A model generated the notes under the pieces. It saw only the letters and a list, made by a program, of their open reading frames with translations. It searched no databases and had not been told where the DNA came from. The translations under genes were made by a program, and so were the position numbers. A DNA stretch of 64,000 nucleotides, taken from contig CBDDDT010000001.1 in assembly GCA_965226755.1 (NCBI GenBank), forward strand, positions 124,001 through 188,000. The letters are read 5' to 3'. Position 1 is the first letter of the stretch, and the number at the start of each line of letters is the position of its first letter. This stretch comes from Bog-113 sp965226755 (GTDB taxonomy: Bacteria > Acidobacteriota > Terriglobia > Bryobacterales > Bryobacteraceae). Below are positions 60,382 to 64,000 of this stretch, one piece after another.

Positions 60382-63200
60382 TCGATCACCAGTTTGAAAT
60401 TCGCCTGCGCGCTTCCGCCCAGCGAATCCGTAGCTGTGATGGAAAGCGAATAGTTTCCCACGCTCGCGGGTTTGCCGCCCAGCTTCCCGGCCGCGCTCAC
60501 TTGCAGTCCCGCCGGAATATTTGCGCCGGTCCACTTGTACGGCGGCGCTCCGCCCGTGGCGCTGAACTGATAGAGGTAGTTCGCTCCCACCTTCCCGGAC
60601 GGCAAGGGCTGTCCCGCGCCCGCAATCGAAACCCCGGTCGCCTGGATCACGAGCGAAAACGAACTGGTCGTGGTGTTCGACGCGGAATCCGTGGCCTTGG
60701 CGGAACCTGTGTAACTGGCGGGGGCCGTCGGTTTTCCGGCCAGCTTTCCGTTCATATTCAGTGCGAATCCCACGGGTAAATTGATTCCGACCCACGAGTA
60801 TGGGGGAACGCCGCCCGCCGCGGAAAACTGGTACACGTATCCCACATTCACCAGCCCGGGAGGAAGCTGGCCGGCGTTCGTAATCACCAGCGGTGCGCTC
60901 ACAACCTGCAGCGGAAGCGTCGAATACGCCGTTGAGTTCGAGGCATCCGTCGCCGACAGAACTTCGCTGAACATGCCGGGAACTCTAGGCGCGCCCCCGA
61001 GTCTTCCATCCGGAGCGGACTGCATGCCGGGCGGCAACCCCGTAACTTTCCACTTGTACGGAGGGCTGCCGCCCGTCGCGGTCAGCTGATCGGAGTAGTT
61101 GACGGAAACGGTCGCGTTGGGCAGGGATGTTGTCGAGATCTGTAACGCGGAACCCGTCACGACTAAAGGCAGGGTCGCCGTCGCCTTGGCCTGGGCGGTG
61201 TCGGAGACCGAAATTGTTACCGACGAGGTGCCCGCGGCCGTCGGAACGCCGCTCAGGAGGCCGGCGGAATTGGCCGTGATCGCGGCCGGCAGCCCCGTCG
61301 CCGACCACAGGTAGGGGGGCGCTCCGCCGGTCGCGGTAAGTTGCGCGGAATACGCCGCTCCCGCGCTTCCCCCTGGCAGTGAGGTCGAGGTAATTTGCAA
61401 TGGCGCCGCATTCACCGCTAGATTAAAGTTGCCGGTCGCGGTGTGCTGCTGGGCATCCGTGGCTGTCACCGAAAAGCTGATCGGTCCCGGACTCGCGGGA
61501 ACCCCGGAGAGCACGCCCGCGGCCGACATCGACAAGCAATTTGGAAGACCCGCCGCGGTCCACGCGACCGGCGCGGTTCCGGCTTCGGTGACGAATGTGA
61601 ATTGGTAAGGCTGCGCTGCTGTTCCAGGCGGAAGCGCGCTCCCGACCGCGATGGTGGCGGGATTGACGAGCGCGCTCAGAACGTTGGCCGTCATCTGCTG
61701 CACGGCGGCTGAGGAAAGCACTGGCCGCAGAGCCGGCGCATTATAGTCGTCCAGACCCCAGGCCCACTGAAACGTGCCCGCGCTGAAGACTGATCCAGCC
61801 CCGGACGCGTACCAGGTGACGTTCGAAAAGCATCCGGTGGAGCAGCCCAGTCCGGGGTCATCGGTATCCACGAAAGGACCCACGGGCGTGCTGGTCAGAA
61901 TCACCGTGTCCGCCGGGGATGTGCCCGGCACAAAGCTGTCGACTTCGTAGCCCAATAGCCCCGTCAGGTGCGACCCGTTCTCCAATCCGGTTCCGTTGAA
62001 GAGCCAGTGCGAAGCCTCGCTCACCAGAATGTCGGCGTTCCAGGGATCGCCCACGTACTCGCCCCCGACCAGGGCGGCTTCCGGCATGTTCACCGGCGTA
62101 TCCCGCCATTCCGTGGTCGCTAGTTGCGGGTTGGTGTAGTAGTCGGGGTCCTGAGCGGCGGCGTCGTACTTGTAGCAGACGATCGTCCGGTCGGCCGTTC
62201 CGTCATAGCCCGGCTGCAAGCGAATCTGCCAGTAAATGGCGTTTGAGGAAAAGAAACCCAGATTCACCCCGGCGCTGAGCGCGTTTTGGACGTTCTGCCG
62301 CATCGGCATGGACCAGTATTCGTCATGCCCGACCGAGAGGAAGCCCTTGTGACTCAGTAACAGACTCGCATTCTCGTGGACGTCGATGTTGGTGACGTAG
62401 GTGAGGTCATATCCGTTTTGTTCCAGCCAGCGGACCATGTTGAACTCCCAGGCCGCCGCGTAAATCGGGTAGGGGTCCGACTGCGTATTCGGACCCGGTT
62501 GCTCGTTGGTCAGGTATTCTCCTGCGCCCACGCCCGACGCGGCGTCCTCATTCACTCCAGCCACGTAGCTGAACCCCAAAGTGTACGGCCGGTTGAATGA
62601 CACCATCCAGCCGCGCCCGCCCGGCGCCCAACTGTAAAGGGACTTCCCCGTCGCGCCGCCCGGCCAGAAATTGTAGGCCTGAAAAGTAGTCGCGCTCGAT
62701 TGAAAAACGAGCTCCGACGCGCTCGCGTCATTCCGAACCACGAAGATCATATAGCTCTGTTTCCCGCTTGGATTTCCGGTCAATCGAGCCAGATAGATGC
62801 CGGTGGTCCAACTCGGCGGCACGTTCAGGGTGTATGCGCTCGTCCACTGACATTCGATAAGACCCGTGGTCGGATCCGGTGCGGGCGTCGGCTGAAGCGT
62901 CCCGGGAAGGTTCGCGACCGTGGTCAGCAGACGCGCTCCGATGCCCTGATACCAGCCTGTGCGAAACACGTCAATCGTGAATGTCGAATCCGCCGTGCTC
63001 ACGAAAAAACGAATCGGGGCGCCCACGTTGACGCTCGTCAAAGAGGCGTAGCCCTCAATCTCGCGGTTCGTGGCGGGGTTCGCCAGCTGCCATCCCGGAG
63101 TACCCGGATTTGCATTCTCAATCTGAATGCTGTTCTGTGCTTGAGCGGACGACACCATCCCGAGACAAAAAAGAAATAAGAGAAAGACTTGCCCCAGCAT
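60378..63200 (-). CDS. Large secreted protein with DMFase-like domain and Ig-like repeats
   Basis: A 940-residue protein with a signal peptide (about 1-21). Residues about 25-510 resemble the C-terminal domain of N,N-dimethylformamidase large subunit (IRFFVSTADSTFTIDVFRTG, KGFLSVGHDEYWSMPMRQNV, GFFSSNAIYWQIRL). About five putative-Ig repeats follow, each ending in a GLPPG / NGKLAGKP pattern (GGSPPYKWKVTGLPPGMQ; GGVPPYSWVGINLPVGFALN; GGAPPYKWTGANIPAG). It is probably a secreted hydrolase or adhesin. The DMF activity itself is not implied. Confidence 0.85.
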   Translation of the reverse strand: MLGQVFLLFLFCLGMVSSAQAQNSIQIENANPGTPGWQLANPATNREIEGYASLTSVNVGAPIRFFVSTADSTFTIDVFRTGWYQGIGARLLTTVANLPGTLQPTPAPDPTTGLIECQWTSAYTLNVPPSWTTGIYLARLTGNPSGKQSYMIFVVRNDASASELVFQSSATTFQAYNFWPGGATGKSLYSWAPGGRGWMVSFNRPYTLGFSYVAGVNEDAASGVGAGEYLTNEQPGPNTQSDPYPIYAAAWEFNMVRWLEQNGYDLTYVTNIDVHENASLLLSHKGFLSVGHDEYWSMPMRQNVQNALSAGVNLGFFSSNAIYWQIRLQPGYDGTADRTIVCYKYDAAAQDPDYYTNPQLATTEWRDTPVNMPEAALVGGEYVGDPWNADILVSEASHWLFNGTGLENGSHLTGLLGYEVDSFVPGTSPADTVILTSTPVGPFVDTDDPGLGCSTGCFSNVTWYASGAGSVFSAGTFQWAWGLDDYNAPALRPVLSSAAVQQMTANVLSALVNPATIAVGSALPPGTAAQPYQFTFVTEAGTAPVAWTAAGLPNCLSMSAAGVLSGVPASPGPISFSVTATDAQQHTATGNFNLAVNAAPLQITSTSLPGGSAGAAYSAQLTATGGAPPYLWSATGLPAAITANSAGLLSGVPTAAGTSSVTISVSDTAQAKATATLPLVVTGSALQISTTSLPNATVSVNYSDQLTATGGSPPYKWKVTGLPPGMQSAPDGRLGGAPRVPGMFSEVLSATDASNSTAYSTLPLQVVSAPLVITNAGQLPPGLVNVGYVYQFSAAGGVPPYSWVGINLPVGFALNMNGKLAGKPTAPASYTGSAKATDSASNTTTSSFSLVIQATGVSIAGAGQPLPSGKVGANYLYQFSATGGAPPYKWTGANIPAGLQVSAAGKLGGKPASVGNYSLSITATDSLGGSAQANFKLVID

Positions 63201-63398
63201 GCGGAGATTGTCACATGAATTTCGATATTTTCCGCCTATGTCTCCCGCGGCTCGGATGATTTAAGACGCTTTAATTGTGGATTAATCAACAGTCTGGCAT
63301 TAAAATTATCTTGACTTCCGGCGAAATTCGTCAAAACGTCCCGATCCAATAAACCTCGCGCGCGTCTGAGAGAATAGGATTAGAGAGTGATCGGTGAA

Positions 63399-64000
63399 AT
63401 GACTGCCCAAGTCGTGCAGCCCCAATCGGTGTTCGTGGTCGTTCCGGCGTTTAACGAAGGATCCGCCGTCGGCGGCGTTGTCCGGCGTCTCCGCACCCGC
63501 GGGTACACCGTCGTTGTGGTGGACGACGGCTCATCCGACTCCACGGGTGAACAAGCCAGGTCTGCTGGCGCGATCGTGTTGCGGCACTCCATGAATATCG
63601 GGCAGGGCGGGGCGCTGCAGACAGGAATCGCTTTCAGCGTTCGATCCGGGGCACGCCTGATTTGCACCTTCGACGCCGACGGGCAGCACGCCGAGGACGA
63701 CATCGCGCGCGTGGCCGCCGCGCTCATCGAAAAGGATGTTGACGTCGTGCTCGGGTCGCGTTTTCTAGGCGAAGCTCATGGAATCTCAAGATCCCGCCGG
63801 GTGCTGCTGAAGGCCGCCGTGCTTTTCACGCGGCTGCACTCCGGGCTCAAGCTGACCGACGCTCATAATGGGTTGCGTATGTTCCGCGCGGATGCCGCGG
63901 CGCGACTCGCGCTAAGACAGATGGGCATGGCGCACGCTTCGGAGATCATTGATCAGATCGCTTTGCACAAATTTAAATATTGCGAAGCGCCTGTGACGGT
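63399..64000 (+). CDS. GT2 polyprenyl-phosphate sugar transferase, cut by window edge
   Basis: Reads MTAQVVQPQSVFVVVPAFNE..., with the GT-A pattern VVVVDDGSSDSTGE, then LRHSMNIGQGGALQTGI, the DAD-like TFDADGQHAEDDI and the GSRFLGEAHGI loop. No stop before the right edge, so only the N-terminal 200 residues are seen. The chain resembles dolichyl/undecaprenyl-phosphate mannose or glucose synthases. It may charge a lipid donor for the GT39 enzyme at 58837. GTG 63387 is an alternative start. Confidence 0.88.
   Translation, partial: MTAQVVQPQSVFVVVPAFNEGSAVGGVVRRLRTRGYTVVVVDDGSSDSTGEQARSAGAIVLRHSMNIGQGGALQTGIAFSVRSGARLICTFDADGQHAEDDIARVAAALIEKDVDVVLGSRFLGEAHGISRSRRVLLKAAVLFTRLHSGLKLTDAHNGLRMFRADAAARLALRQMGMAHASEIIDQIALHKFKYCEAPVT

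Noticed and set aside
59353..60795. A 480-codon frame opposite the GT39 gene
   Set aside because: Antisense of a clear polytopic transferase; composition is charged and repetitive with no domain.
1..64000. CRISPR array, prophage, insertion sequence or integron
   Set aside because: No regularly spaced repeats, integrase, transposase or phage structural genes were seen on either strand.

Overview
The window reads as chromosomal DNA of a GC-rich Gram-negative acidobacterium, most likely from the Solibacteraceae/Bryobacteraceae (Bryobacterales) side. The evidence is the kind of genes present. There is an Oar-like TonB-dependent receptor with an N-terminal carboxypeptidase-regulatory-like domain, a matrixin-type protease ending in a C-terminal region of the Solibacter type (TIGR03437-like), and a PEP-CTERM protein. 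There are also DMFase-like and Ig-repeat secreted proteins, a UbiD decarboxylase, a class II (B12) ribonucleotide reductase and a CIRCE-controlled groESL. I see no prophage, integrase, transposase or CRISPR array. Genes are tightly packed, and at least fourteen adjacent pairs share a 4-bp NTGA stop/start overlap.

Layout. 1-4 kb: truncated TonB receptor, M15 peptidase, DinB/BstA-like protein, secreted amidase. 3.7-6.0 kb (minus): a four-gene ECF sigma operon (sigma factor, putative membrane anti-sigma, DUF4252 protein, LolA-like secreted protein). 6.0-10.3 kb (minus): two PhoB-like response regulators around one PhoR-like kinase, then tsaC; a VTT/DedA-like membrane protein lies beside them. 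10.3-18.4 kb (minus): a surface-polysaccharide locus with rfbA, three GT4 transferases, a DUF3108 protein, a GT4-methyltransferase fusion and an ABC-2 exporter permease with an unusual N-terminal sugar-binding-like domain; its ATPase is not here. 18.4-23.3 kb: cupin, DUF4097 protein, then a heme A/copper operon (cupredoxin-like lipoprotein, ctaA, ctaB, SCO1, DUF420) for cytochrome oxidase assembly. 23.2-31.1 kb: two small proteins, a beta-barrel protein, a frameshifted gene, a zinc alcohol dehydrogenase coupled to an HlyD adaptor, a membrane J-domain protein, fabG, ubiD and tRNA-His.

31.3-36.8 kb: PEP-CTERM protein, then a minus operon of acyl-CoA ligase, chrA, lipoprotein and hydrolase, then a TPR protein. 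37.0-39.9 kb: nrdJ preceded by two NrdR-box-like sites. 40-46 kb: matrixin/IPT protein with a coupled secreted partner, Nramp-UspA fusion, cold-shock protein, UvrD-C-like small protein. 46-51 kb: small genes, then a four-gene coupled operon (HAD phosphatase, DHS-like protein, RfaE-like PfkB kinase, ROK kinase) whose joint pathway I cannot name. 51-54.4 kb: GNAT, groS, groL and small conserved proteins. 54.4-58.1 kb: alpha/beta hydrolase, class IV aminotransferase, isochorismatase-type hydrolase, DEAD-box helicase. 58.1-58.8 kb: a gene-free stretch that holds the broken remains of TIR-domain sequence. 58.8-64 kb: GT39 membrane glycosyltransferase, a large DMFase-like/Ig-repeat secreted protein, and the start of a GT2 transferase cut by the right edge.

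The most interesting items are the decayed TIR locus, the exporter permease carrying a Wzt-C-like domain with no ATPase beside it, the unnamed HAD/DHS-like/PfkB/ROK operon, and the paired NrdR boxes upstream of nrdJ. All family assignments come from reading motifs by eye; no database search was run.
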